Assembly: GCA_905479015.1 (NCBI GenBank)
Contig: CAJQKV010000021.1
Coordinates: 1 to 49,757, forward strand
Length of the DNA stretch: 49,757 bases
From: an uncultured Cyclobacteriaceae bacterium
Lineage (GTDB): Bacteria; Bacteroidota; Bacteroidia; Cytophagales; Cyclobacteriaceae
Reading direction: 5' to 3'
This document shows, one piece after another, positions 35,866 through 44,603 of the stretch. The translations under genes were made by a program, and so were the position numbers. Below the pieces are notes generated by a model. The model was not told the DNA's origin. It ran no database searches and saw nothing but the letters and a program-made list of their open reading frames with translations. The number at the start of each line of letters is the position of its first letter. Within the stretch, counting starts at the first letter, position 1.

Positions 35866-38472
35866 TTAGAAGTCACAAACTATTTGCTCATATTCATGGG
35901 GTCTATATGCTTGAGAGTGTATGGGATTACCACTAAAATCCTTGGTAATTACGATGTGGAAAGGAGCGGCTGCAATAAATATTTCGAATTGAAAGAGGGG
36001 GGTTTTCTGATGTGAAATAGATCGGATGGCATCGTACTCAGCAGGATAATGAATGGATTGGTCCCCATAAATGAGTCCATATTTATTATTTTTTAAATAA
36101 CGAAATACATTTTCAGTAATTTGTGTGTAGGTGCTCACTCCTTTTAGGATTTTTTTTTGATGATCAGTAATAAGGGACCAGCTGCTATCCGTTTGCACCC
36201 AAAACAAGGAATCATTGAGGCCTATGATATTTTGATATTTAAAGTCAATGATCACAGCACCCTCACGATTTATTAACCCTTTAAATGATCCTTTTTTCGT
36301 TAAATAATAAGGACCCAATCGCTCAGATACACCTTCGTATTGATCAGAGAGTTCAATGTTATGATTTAAATCAAATCCTGTTATTTTTCCATTTTTTAGT
36401 AATTGTGCGAGGTGATTTTTTTGCTCAATAAAATCATAGCCAATGGGAATGATCACATTTCCTTTTGGATCTAAGACTCCTTGTTGGTCGTTGAGGGTGA
36501 TTTTAAAGAGGGAATCTGTTAGCGGATTTATGTGATCAAAATTACCCTTGAACATTAACTCGCCTTCTTTGTTGTAGATTTCCTGTGCATCTTTATGGGT
36601 TTTGAGTAAATAACGGGCCCGTACTTTTCCTTGACGATCGCGAGACAGCAGACTGTTTACGGTAACTTCTTTATTAATAAGAAGTGATTGCTCATTGGGG
36701 AAGAGCACATAGGAAGAATCAGTGTTACGAATGACCAATGCCAGGTCATGGAGGGATTGAATGGAATCCACCTTGATGAAGGTACCCTTTGGACCGATTA
36801 AGTTCCAATGATCTTTTTTGAGGCCCAACCATGGTGGGTGGGCAATGAGATCTTCAAAAACATTTGTACCCAAATCTTTAATGATTTGCTTATGATATAT
36901 CTTATAATCTGATATTCCTTGCGTGTAATGATAGGTATCACCAATATAAATATCACGGTCTGCTTCCCAAGGTATGAGGAAGTTCATATTACCTTCAAGC
37001 AAGGCTTGTTTGGTTTTATGATAAAGTAGCATCACGGAATCATTGATTAACTCGTAGTCATCCGCTAAAAAGGTGGGGGTCAGGCGTTGCTGTTCAATTC
37101 CTTTTTGAACAAAAGATAAGTTGTGAAAGGCCATTTGTTTACCCACGCGAAATTTCCAAAATTCGCCTACCGTATTGATCTCATCATAAGTGAAGGGGGT
37201 GAGTATTTTACCCGTATAGGTGGCCAATGCCCAGCCCTCCTCTCTTCTGATTTTGAGCCATCGCCCAGCCACAATTTCGGCATCTATGAGTTCATCGAAC
37301 AGCAATTTCCCTGACTTATGGATGATTTTGATTTGTGTGGATTCTTTGATTTTTAAAAATCCAAAGCCCAGATCAGCGTAAGTGATCATGGGGCCCGAAT
37401 AGATGGAAGTACCCGCTCTGTTGATCAGTTGCTTGATTCCGGAGGCACTACTCACCCCTATGATGTCGCCTTGTAATGTTTGGCAAAGGAGCTCCTGCTT
37501 TAAAAGGGAGTGATACTTAGGTTTTAAGATAGGGGTTCCTTCTAAATTCATGAAGCCAATCTTTCCTTGCTCTAAGAAAGCCAACAGTGGTTGCGCATTT
37601 AATTGAGAAATGACCTGTAGCGAGTCTATTTTTTCTTCAAATTCGGAGAATGCAGAAAGCTCAAAAAATACGTCTGGATCCATATGGTATAAAATCGATA
37701 ACAACTCCTCGTTATATGGGCTTTGAGGATAGTTTTGTAGATGATCTAAAAAACAATGGGATGTATTAAGGTCTAAGGTTCGCTCGAAAATAACATCAAT
37801 AGCTGGGGTTACATATCGAGATTCTGGGTACTCATTGATAAATTTTTTAAATTCATTAAGGTCATCATTTGCTGTTTTTTCTTCATAAAGGAGCCGTTCG
37901 TAATGGGCTTGTGCACGTTCTGAAAATCTTGATGTGGAATATACCTTTACATAGTTTTCATAGGATTCCCAGTTATGAATCTGTGTTACCGAATCAAAAG
38001 CTAAGCTATCGATGTTATAGAAGATGCCTTCGTTATAAGCGCTTTTGGGATATAAAGAAAGAAAAGAATGAAAGGCATCCAACGTATATCGGGATAAGAC
38101 TTTTTCATAGGTTTGATTTTCGATGTCAGTATTGGTTTTTTCGATGTCAAGGAGGCTAAATGGAGCCATGATAAAAGCTAATTTTATTTTTTCATTGGCC
38201 CGTTGAAAATCAACAGCCGCCTGTTGGGCATAAATGCGGGCTTGATCTAGGTCATAGTATTCAGAAAGACTATCGCAAGACAAGAGTCGGGCATACATCC
38301 ACCTACTCCCTGGGTTGATGGAATCTTTAGAAATTTGACTTTCTAGGAGTTCCTTAGCTTTTGCGACATCCTCTTTTTCAATCGCTCTGAATACACGCTT
38401 GAGGTCCTGAGCATTGACCATCAGATGAGAGATCAGGAGGAATAAAAAGCAAACAATTTTAACAAAACTCAT
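35866..38472 (-). CDS. Exported WG-repeat protein with helical-repeat N-terminus
   Basis: 868 residues from ATG 38472, which puts the signal peptide MSFVKIVCFLFLLISHLMVN first (cleavage after NAQ); the frame extends 13 codons upstream. Residues about 20-280 are helical and TPR-like (YPESRYVTPAIDV, NYPQSPYNEELL). The rest holds repeated beta units of WG/KWG type: GKIGFMNLEGTPILKPKYHS, EEGWALATYTGKILTPFTYD, NDQQGVLDPKGNVIIPIGYD and KGSFKGLINREGAVIIDFKY. WG-repeat proteins are frequent in Bacteroidota and no biochemical role is established. It stands alone, with dinB upstream on the same strand 88 bp away. Confidence 0.82.
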   Translation of the reverse strand: MSFVKIVCFLFLLISHLMVNAQDLKRVFRAIEKEDVAKAKELLESQISKDSINPGSRWMYARLLSCDSLSEYYDLDQARIYAQQAAVDFQRANEKIKLAFIMAPFSLLDIEKTNTDIENQTYEKVLSRYTLDAFHSFLSLYPKSAYNEGIFYNIDSLAFDSVTQIHNWESYENYVKVYSTSRFSERAQAHYERLLYEEKTANDDLNEFKKFINEYPESRYVTPAIDVIFERTLDLNTSHCFLDHLQNYPQSPYNEELLSILYHMDPDVFFELSAFSEFEEKIDSLQVISQLNAQPLLAFLEQGKIGFMNLEGTPILKPKYHSLLKQELLCQTLQGDIIGVSSASGIKQLINRAGTSIYSGPMITYADLGFGFLKIKESTQIKIIHKSGKLLFDELIDAEIVAGRWLKIRREEGWALATYTGKILTPFTYDEINTVGEFWKFRVGKQMAFHNLSFVQKGIEQQRLTPTFLADDYELINDSVMLLYHKTKQALLEGNMNFLIPWEADRDIYIGDTYHYTQGISDYKIYHKQIIKDLGTNVFEDLIAHPPWLGLKKDHWNLIGPKGTFIKVDSIQSLHDLALVIRNTDSSYVLFPNEQSLLINKEVTVNSLLSRDRQGKVRARYLLKTHKDAQEIYNKEGELMFKGNFDHINPLTDSLFKITLNDQQGVLDPKGNVIIPIGYDFIEQKNHLAQLLKNGKITGFDLNHNIELSDQYEGVSERLGPYYLTKKGSFKGLINREGAVIIDFKYQNIIGLNDSLFWVQTDSSWSLITDHQKKILKGVSTYTQITENVFRYLKNNKYGLIYGDQSIHYPAEYDAIRSISHQKTPLFQFEIFIAAAPFHIVITKDFSGNPIHSQAYRPHEYEQIVCDF

Positions 38473-38560
38473 TTCAGGTATAAAATTACATATTTGAGTC
38501 AAGTCCTTCAAAGAACCTCATAAAAACCTTTGGTAGTTTAGCAAGACTTCCCTTTTATCG

Positions 38561-39787
38561 TTAGGCACGACGATTGGCAAGCAGTGGAGGAGGGCCTCCC
38601 GTGAATGGATTCCACCTACTAATGGTTCTAGCGCCAAAGCCAGAAGCACGCATAACTAGGCGGTCTCCGTATTTATCTCGAATCTTATCCATGGCTTGAT
38701 ATAGATTGAACATATTTTCAGAATCTTCAAATAGATGAATTTGATGACCTCCACCTACCAGATGACTGAACTTGACGCCTATCAATCGCACCAGAAGCCT
38801 TTTTTGATAGAGTTTTTCGTACAATGCCATTACCATAGGTAAAATGACTTGATCTGAAGCGCTGTAGGGAATTCTTTTTTGTATTGTATAGGTTTGAAAG
38901 TCTGAATATCGAAGTTTTATGGTGATACAAGCTGTCAGTTTATTACCCCTGCGCAATTGAAAAATAAGATTTTCTGCCATGGCCGTCAGTAGGGACTTTA
39001 GTTTACCTATGTCTATGGTATCTACATTGAAGGTACGTTCTGTAGATATGGATTTGCGCTCTTGATAAGAGATGACCGGGCTAAGATCTATACCATTTGC
39101 TTTTTTCCAAAGTCCAGCGCCATTTTTACCAAGTACTTTGCTGATCATATGGACTGGCATTTCTTGAAGGGTTTGAATTTTTCGAATACCTAAGTCACAT
39201 AATATACGATAGGTTTTTTCTCCCACCATAGGAATTTTCCTAATAGACAAGGGGGCTAAAAAGAGTTTTTCATGTCCTTTGAAAATACTGAGTTGGTTAT
39301 TAGGCTTTGCTTCGCTGGTAGCTATTTTGGAGACCGTTTTGTTGGAAGACAATCCAAAAGAGATAGGAAGACCCGTTTCTTTAATAATCTTTTGGCGTAA
39401 TTCAGAAGAAAAATTTTGGCAACTATAAAATTTATCTACCCCTGTTAGATCAATATAGAACTCGTCAATCGAACTTTTCTCGTAAAGAGGTACCGCCTCT
39501 CGGATGATATCTGTGACGTTTTGGGAATGTTTGGAATAAGTTTCTGAATTTCCTCTTAATACGATGGCCTCAGGACAGAGTCTTTTAGCCATTTTCATAG
39601 GCATGGCCGAGTGGATCCCAAAATGGCGAGCCTCATAACTACAAGAAGCGACGACACCTCGATCAGAAATACCTCCAATTAAGATGGGTTTACCTATAAG
39701 TCGGCTATTGATTAAGCGCTCACAAGAGACAAAAAAAGTATCCAAATCAATGTGCATAATGTTTCGAGGGGCTGTTTCTTGTATCAT
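38561..39787 (-). CDS. dinB: Y-family DNA polymerase IV
   Basis: Error-prone polymerase for bypass of damaged template bases. 408 residues with the catalytic carboxylates in IMHIDLDTFFVSCE (about 10-23) and KSSIDEFYIDLTG, the steric-gate region VVASCSYEARHFGI, a helix-hairpin-helix thumb (IPMVGEKTYRILCDLGIRKI) and a little-finger domain (about 240-350). No clear C-terminal clamp-binding motif is visible; the tail is short and ends PPPLLANRRA. The ATG lies 1 bp after the dnaE-type stop, so both are translated together. It could be called ImuB-like by context, but the intact catalytic residues favour an active polymerase. Confidence 0.92.
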   Translation of the reverse strand: MIQETAPRNIMHIDLDTFFVSCERLINSRLIGKPILIGGISDRGVVASCSYEARHFGIHSAMPMKMAKRLCPEAIVLRGNSETYSKHSQNVTDIIREAVPLYEKSSIDEFYIDLTGVDKFYSCQNFSSELRQKIIKETGLPISFGLSSNKTVSKIATSEAKPNNQLSIFKGHEKLFLAPLSIRKIPMVGEKTYRILCDLGIRKIQTLQEMPVHMISKVLGKNGAGLWKKANGIDLSPVISYQERKSISTERTFNVDTIDIGKLKSLLTAMAENLIFQLRRGNKLTACITIKLRYSDFQTYTIQKRIPYSASDQVILPMVMALYEKLYQKRLLVRLIGVKFSHLVGGGHQIHLFEDSENMFNLYQAMDKIRDKYGDRLVMRASGFGARTISRWNPFTGGPPPLLANRRA

Positions 39788-39788
39788 A

Positions 39789-42761
39789 TTATGTGGTTAT
39801 TTCTCCTTTTTTTAAATCAGTATATCTAGGATCTTCTACAATAGGCAAAAAATCCATTTGATTTATGTTGATATGGATACAATCGAATTCTTCCATAACC
39901 ACCCCTTTCAGTAGGTAAATACCTCTGCCTCTAAAAGGATATTGAATAGTGATTTGAGGGAAATGAACGGTATCGATGAAATGACCGGTATGATCTAAAA
40001 AATTTCCAAACTGCATGAGGGCTCCAGTGCTTGTTCTTGTTTTCTTGTAGGTAACTAAATACCCGTATACAACGACCTCTTGATGGAGGTAATGCGTTAA
40101 ATCCTTTGCAGATAATGAAGGCGGAACTTTTGTGACCAGTAATTCAAAAGGATCACAAAGAGGGAATCCAAAATATTCCATTTCATTGAATGCGTGAGCT
40201 AAGGGGGTTTGCTTGAACGTGGGCATTTTGTAGGTCGTTCGTGCTACTTTGAACAAATTGAAAGTTCGTACTTCCATATTTATTTTATTGATCTTCATAT
40301 GGCTTTCCCAAAGCAATTCGTAGGGATTCTTTTTCGTAAATCGAAAAGCTTCAATTTTAATGAGAAGAGAGAGTTGTTCCATAGAGAGAGGCACACGTTC
40401 GATAAAATCATCTAAGTCTTTAAAGATGCCTTCCTTTTCTCGATGCGCACAGATTTTTTTTACGGTACTTGTTTCGATAGACTTAACCAAAATAAAGCCA
40501 AGAAGGATGTGTTTACCTGAAATAGAGGTAGCTAATTCGCCAGCATTCACACAGGGAGGAGAAACAATAGCACCATGCATACGTGCTTCATGCACATAGA
40601 GTTCGGTTTGATAAAATCCCCCAAAATTATTGAGGGTGGCCACTAAATATTCTAAGGGATAGTAGGCTTTGAGAAATAAGCTCTGATAGCTTTCTACTGC
40701 ATAGGAGGCCGAATGCCCTTTTGCAAAGGCGTAACCTGCAAAACTTTCAATTTGCCTCCAAACTTCATTCACTTCTTCGATAGGATATTTTTCCTTTGCA
40801 CAGTTTGTAAAAAATTTATCTTTGACCGCTGTAAATTCTGATCGCCCTCTGTATTTTCCTGACATTCCCCTACGTAGGACATCGGCCTCTCCAAGATCTA
40901 GTTTTCCATAATAATGAGCCACTTTAATGACATCTTCTTGATAGACCATGATGCCAAAAGTTTCTGGCATAATTTTTAACATGATGGGTTGCGCTTCTTT
41001 GATACGATCGGGGAAGCGGCATCTTAAAATATATTCTTGCATCATACCTGATCGGGCTACGCCTGGCCTGATGATAGAGCTGGCTGCGACCAATCCCAAA
41101 TAGCTGTCAACTTGTAGTTTTTTGAGGAGCATGCGCATGGCAGGAGATTCTACATAAAAGCAACCTATGACCTTGCCGAGTCGGAGTAGTTTTTTTATTT
41201 TCCCATCGGTTTTAAAACGCTTGATGTCATGAATGTCTACAGGGGATATGTTAGGATGGTTTTGTGCGATAATACTTACGGCATCTTTGATTTTTCCTAA
41301 TCCTCTTTGACTTAGAATATCAAACTTATAGAGTCCAATGTCTTCCGCTGTGACCATATCAAAATGAGTGGTAGCGTAGCCTTTTGGCGGCATCAACGTA
41401 GCCGTATAATAGTTAATCGGTCTTTCAGAAATTACAATACCTCCCGCATGAATGCCCAGATAATTGGGAAATCCTTCAATTCTTTTGGCGTAAGTAATGA
41501 CCAATTTCGAGAGTTTATCGAAAGCGGGTTCTTGTGTTGAGGTCCCTTTTGAAAGGAGATCTATTTCATGTTTGGGAAGGCCAAATACTTTACCGAGTTC
41601 ACGTACAGATGCACGGTATTGAAAAGTATTGTAGACGGCAATGAGTGCCGTATGGGTGAATCGTTTAAAAATAAAATCGATGACATCATTTCGATCACGC
41701 CAAGAAAAGTCAAGGTCAAAGTCTGGAGGAGTTTTTCGATAAAAATTAATGAATCGTTCAAAATACAGATCAAGTTCTACCGGATCAACATCTGTAATTC
41801 TGAGTAGATAAGCAACGATACTATTGGCGCCACTGCCTCTTCCGACATAAAAATAGCCTTTGCTTCTTGCGTAGTTGATGATTTCCCAATTTATGAGAAA
41901 ATAGGAGACAAAGTTTTTTTGATGAATGATATTTAATTCCTTCTTTATTCGATTGAGAATGATTTCATTGGGATTGGGATATCGATAAGGGAGCCCCTGT
42001 TCACATAGTGTTTTGAGTAATTCAAAATCTTTTTTTCCGTCACCCGAAAAAGTTTCTTGATTTTGGGAATGTATGTGTTCGAAATCAAAGGAGATCGTGC
42101 ATTGATCGAGTAGCTGATACGTGTTTTCAATGAGTTTGGGCCATGCGGCAAATTGGTATTGAAGTAGCTTTTCATCGATATATAAGTCATTGGCTTGACC
42201 TTGTGTATTTAAAGAGAGTTTACTTAGTAAGGTATTTTGATCGATGGCTCGGAGTAACCGATGTGTATTGAAGTCTTTTTTATCTCTAAAAGAAGAGGTA
42301 TGAAGAATAAGGATTTTATCGATATTGAGGGATACTCTGCTGTATTCAAGTTCAGGGATGTGCTCTGTATTCACGCCCAAGAATTCATTTTTTTTTAATA
42401 TAAAATGGCGGCATTTAGTGTAGGGGTAAATCACAACCGTATCTTCTAAGGTCTTTGCCTGCTCAGGGATATCGGATACGTCCGTAAAGCTGGACAGGTA
42501 CGTATTGATCTGTTGAAATCCATTATTGTTTTGAGCTAACAGGACGAATTGTTGTATGCTGTTATTTCTAAAATCTACACCTAATACGGGCTTTATATTG
42601 TATTTAGGGGCCATACGGACGAAATCTAGAGAAGCAGAGGTATTATTAATATCGGTAAGTGCCAATGTTTTAATACCCTTTTTTTGAGCCATCTTGAGGA
42701 TAGATTCAGGAGCGACGGTTCCGTATCGAAGACTAAAATAGCTGTGGTTGTTGATAAACAT
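39789..42761 (-). CDS. DNA polymerase III alpha subunit, short error-prone type
   Basis: C-family polymerase of 990 residues, shorter than replicative DnaE (about 1160). Active-site aspartates are in PPDFDLDFSWRDRND; GRGSGANSIVAYLLRITDVD and KFDILSQRGLGKI are also standard. The PHP domain looks degenerate: the usual HxH and TDH metal motifs appear as NNHSYFSL and LTDINN, so proofreading by PHP is unlikely. A helix-hairpin-helix and an OB-like end (VVYGYLVTYKKTRTSTGALM) follow. Its coupling to dinB marks it as the translesion enzyme of a mutagenesis cassette, DnaE2-like in role. No imuA, lexA or S24 peptidase gene is adjacent. The start codon lies in an inverted repeat. Confidence 0.9.
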   Translation of the reverse strand: MFINNHSYFSLRYGTVAPESILKMAQKKGIKTLALTDINNTSASLDFVRMAPKYNIKPVLGVDFRNNSIQQFVLLAQNNNGFQQINTYLSSFTDVSDIPEQAKTLEDTVVIYPYTKCRHFILKKNEFLGVNTEHIPELEYSRVSLNIDKILILHTSSFRDKKDFNTHRLLRAIDQNTLLSKLSLNTQGQANDLYIDEKLLQYQFAAWPKLIENTYQLLDQCTISFDFEHIHSQNQETFSGDGKKDFELLKTLCEQGLPYRYPNPNEIILNRIKKELNIIHQKNFVSYFLINWEIINYARSKGYFYVGRGSGANSIVAYLLRITDVDPVELDLYFERFINFYRKTPPDFDLDFSWRDRNDVIDFIFKRFTHTALIAVYNTFQYRASVRELGKVFGLPKHEIDLLSKGTSTQEPAFDKLSKLVITYAKRIEGFPNYLGIHAGGIVISERPINYYTATLMPPKGYATTHFDMVTAEDIGLYKFDILSQRGLGKIKDAVSIIAQNHPNISPVDIHDIKRFKTDGKIKKLLRLGKVIGCFYVESPAMRMLLKKLQVDSYLGLVAASSIIRPGVARSGMMQEYILRCRFPDRIKEAQPIMLKIMPETFGIMVYQEDVIKVAHYYGKLDLGEADVLRRGMSGKYRGRSEFTAVKDKFFTNCAKEKYPIEEVNEVWRQIESFAGYAFAKGHSASYAVESYQSLFLKAYYPLEYLVATLNNFGGFYQTELYVHEARMHGAIVSPPCVNAGELATSISGKHILLGFILVKSIETSTVKKICAHREKEGIFKDLDDFIERVPLSMEQLSLLIKIEAFRFTKKNPYELLWESHMKINKINMEVRTFNLFKVARTTYKMPTFKQTPLAHAFNEMEYFGFPLCDPFELLVTKVPPSLSAKDLTHYLHQEVVVYGYLVTYKKTRTSTGALMQFGNFLDHTGHFIDTVHFPQITIQYPFRGRGIYLLKGVVMEEFDCIHININQMDFLPIVEDPRYTDLKKGEITT

Positions 42762-42783
42762 TTACTAATATTTTTAGTAAATG
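42759..42783. repeat. Inverted repeat over the start of the dnaE-type gene
   Basis: Arms CATTTACTAA (42759-42768) and TTAGTAAATG (42774-42783) are perfect complements around 5 bp. The dnaE start codon is the outermost triplet of the left arm. It could be an operator for an SOS-like repressor or an mRNA hairpin hiding the start codon. The repeat is seen directly; function is inferred. Confidence 0.65.
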
Positions 42784-42862
42784 CTAATTTAAATAGTTTG
42801 AAATATTTAGAGCCTAATTTTCAGTTTTTTTATTAAAAAGAATCAGTAAAGTCAAATAAATA

Positions 42863-42910
42863 TTACTTACCTATTAATATTACATTAATGTAATATTAAT
42901 AGGTAAGTAA
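42863..42910. repeat. Perfect 48-bp palindrome
   Basis: Every base from 42863 to 42910 pairs with its mirror, centred between 42886 and 42887, with no spacer. Half-site landmarks are TTACTTACCTATTAATAT on the left and its complement on the right. It lies 43 bp past the amidase stop and 101 bp before the dnaE start, all on the minus strand. As RNA it would fold into a stem of about 22 bp, so it may end the TRAP-amidase transcript. Confidence 0.75.
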
Positions 42911-42953
42911 GGGATACTTTTAAGAAAGATCAGATGCTTTAAGGAGAAAATGA

Positions 42954-44603
42954 CTAGGGCCTGAACAAATCGGGATGTTCTTTATCATAAGGGGTAATTT
43001 CTTGTAGAAAGCGCGCCAAGGACAAAATACTTGCCTCATCGAAATGATTTCCCAAGAGTGTGATGGATCCTGGATTTTCATCGGCATAGGAGCCATTGGG
43101 AATCACCACACATGGATGACCCGTGAGATTGGTCATTAATAATTGCTGACTGAATGAGGGGGCCACTAATACATCGATATCAGACATTAATTCGTTGAAT
43201 TGCAAGGTAAGTTCATATCTCAATCTATTGGCCTGAATATAAGCTACGGCTGGAATCAATTGAGCCGCTCTAAACACATTGGGCCACGCATTATCTATTT
43301 GTCTGACCATCAGGCTATCTTGATTTGATTGGGTAAGAAAGTCAAAGGCAGCCGCCGCTTCTGCTTGCAGGATAAAACCTAAGGCCTCTGTGGGTATATT
43401 TTCCGGTAATTTTTTTTCGACTAGATCGTATCCTTGAGATTTCAATAATGACAAAGTATTTTGATCATTTTCTGAATAAAAATCAGGATTTTGATCATGA
43501 GTAAGCACCCCAATACGAAGATTTTTTATCGTTGAATCATAATGATAGTTAAAGGGAGCGTCTTTTACCGAGAGGTCTTTGAAGTCTGTTCCTCTGATGG
43601 CTTCGAATACCAATGCACAGTCTAAGGCATTTCTGCAAATGGGTCCTAATTTATCCATCGTCCAACTGAGTGCCATGGCTCCATCTTTGCTGACGCGGCC
43701 AAAAGTGGGACGCAGTCCCGTAGCACCACATCGAGTAGATGGAGAAACAATAGAACCTCGAGTTTCGCTTCCGATCGCAAAAGGGACCAATCCGGCTACT
43801 GTTGCGGATGTTGATCCTGCTGAAGACCCACTGCTACCTTGCTCAAGGTTCCAAGGATTTCTGGTTTTACCACCATACCACACGTCACCCCAGGCCAGGG
43901 CACCCAAGGTTAATTTGGCAACCAATACTGCGCCTGCAGCTTCTAATCGGTTAATTATTTCAGCATTTTCAGAAAAAATTTGTGACTTAAAAGGAGTAGC
44001 ACCCCAAGTCGTCTTATATCCAGCCACATTTAATAAATCCTTAGCACCATAGGGGATGCCGTGTAGGGGTCCTCGATAAATGCCTTGACTGATTTCAAGA
44101 TCTGCTCGCTGGGCTTGGCTGAGGGCCAATGAATCCGTTATGGTGATGACACATTGTAAGGTGTCGCCATATTTTTTTAGTCGATTGAGAAATAATTGGG
44201 TTAATTCTACAGAAGTGATTTGCCTATTTTTAATCAGGTAAGCTAATTTGTTTACGGGATAAAAAGCCAATTCATTTTTATCTTTTGGAAGAGAGACAGA
44301 CGTGGGAAGACGCCAATCTATGATAGATTGTTTGACTGGGATTCGAGAATGATTTACCGGTGGGATCCAAATTAAGCCTAAGGGTATATTATTTGAAATA
44401 TTCTGTCTTCGTAAGGCATTAAATTGTAAAAGATGTGCGGCTACCGCAGGTTTCATTTGTGAAAGTTCTGCCGAATCAAAGTCTAAACCGATGAAGGCCG
44501 ATGTAATTCTAAGACTGTCTTGACCCTTGACGGATGAATGGAAAAAACCGCATAAGAGGAATAAAAAAACATTCCGTAGCTTAAAGAAATTTTTACTTCT
44601 CAT
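42954..44603 (-). CDS. Exported amidase-signature-family amidohydrolase
   Basis: Hydrolyses an amide or related bond with a Ser-cisSer-Lys triad. From ATG 44603 it has 549 residues, a signal peptide (RNVFLFLLCGFFHSSVKGQ) and an amidase domain (about 120-535). Catalytic residues are visible as Lys in PYGAKDLLNVAG, cis-Ser in GSSGSSAGSTSA and the nucleophile Ser in GSETRGSIVSPS. The substrate is unknown; exported members are not GatA. The start is fixed by a 4-bp ATGA overlap with the TRAP binding-protein gene upstream. A longer frame to 44645 would bury the signal. The exported location and coupling suggest that the product or substrate is also the transporter ligand, which is inference. Confidence 0.9.
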   Translation of the reverse strand: MRSKNFFKLRNVFLFLLCGFFHSSVKGQDSLRITSAFIGLDFDSAELSQMKPAVAAHLLQFNALRRQNISNNIPLGLIWIPPVNHSRIPVKQSIIDWRLPTSVSLPKDKNELAFYPVNKLAYLIKNRQITSVELTQLFLNRLKKYGDTLQCVITITDSLALSQAQRADLEISQGIYRGPLHGIPYGAKDLLNVAGYKTTWGATPFKSQIFSENAEIINRLEAAGAVLVAKLTLGALAWGDVWYGGKTRNPWNLEQGSSGSSAGSTSATVAGLVPFAIGSETRGSIVSPSTRCGATGLRPTFGRVSKDGAMALSWTMDKLGPICRNALDCALVFEAIRGTDFKDLSVKDAPFNYHYDSTIKNLRIGVLTHDQNPDFYSENDQNTLSLLKSQGYDLVEKKLPENIPTEALGFILQAEAAAAFDFLTQSNQDSLMVRQIDNAWPNVFRAAQLIPAVAYIQANRLRYELTLQFNELMSDIDVLVAPSFSQQLLMTNLTGHPCVVIPNGSYADENPGSITLLGNHFDEASILSLARFLQEITPYDKEHPDLFRP

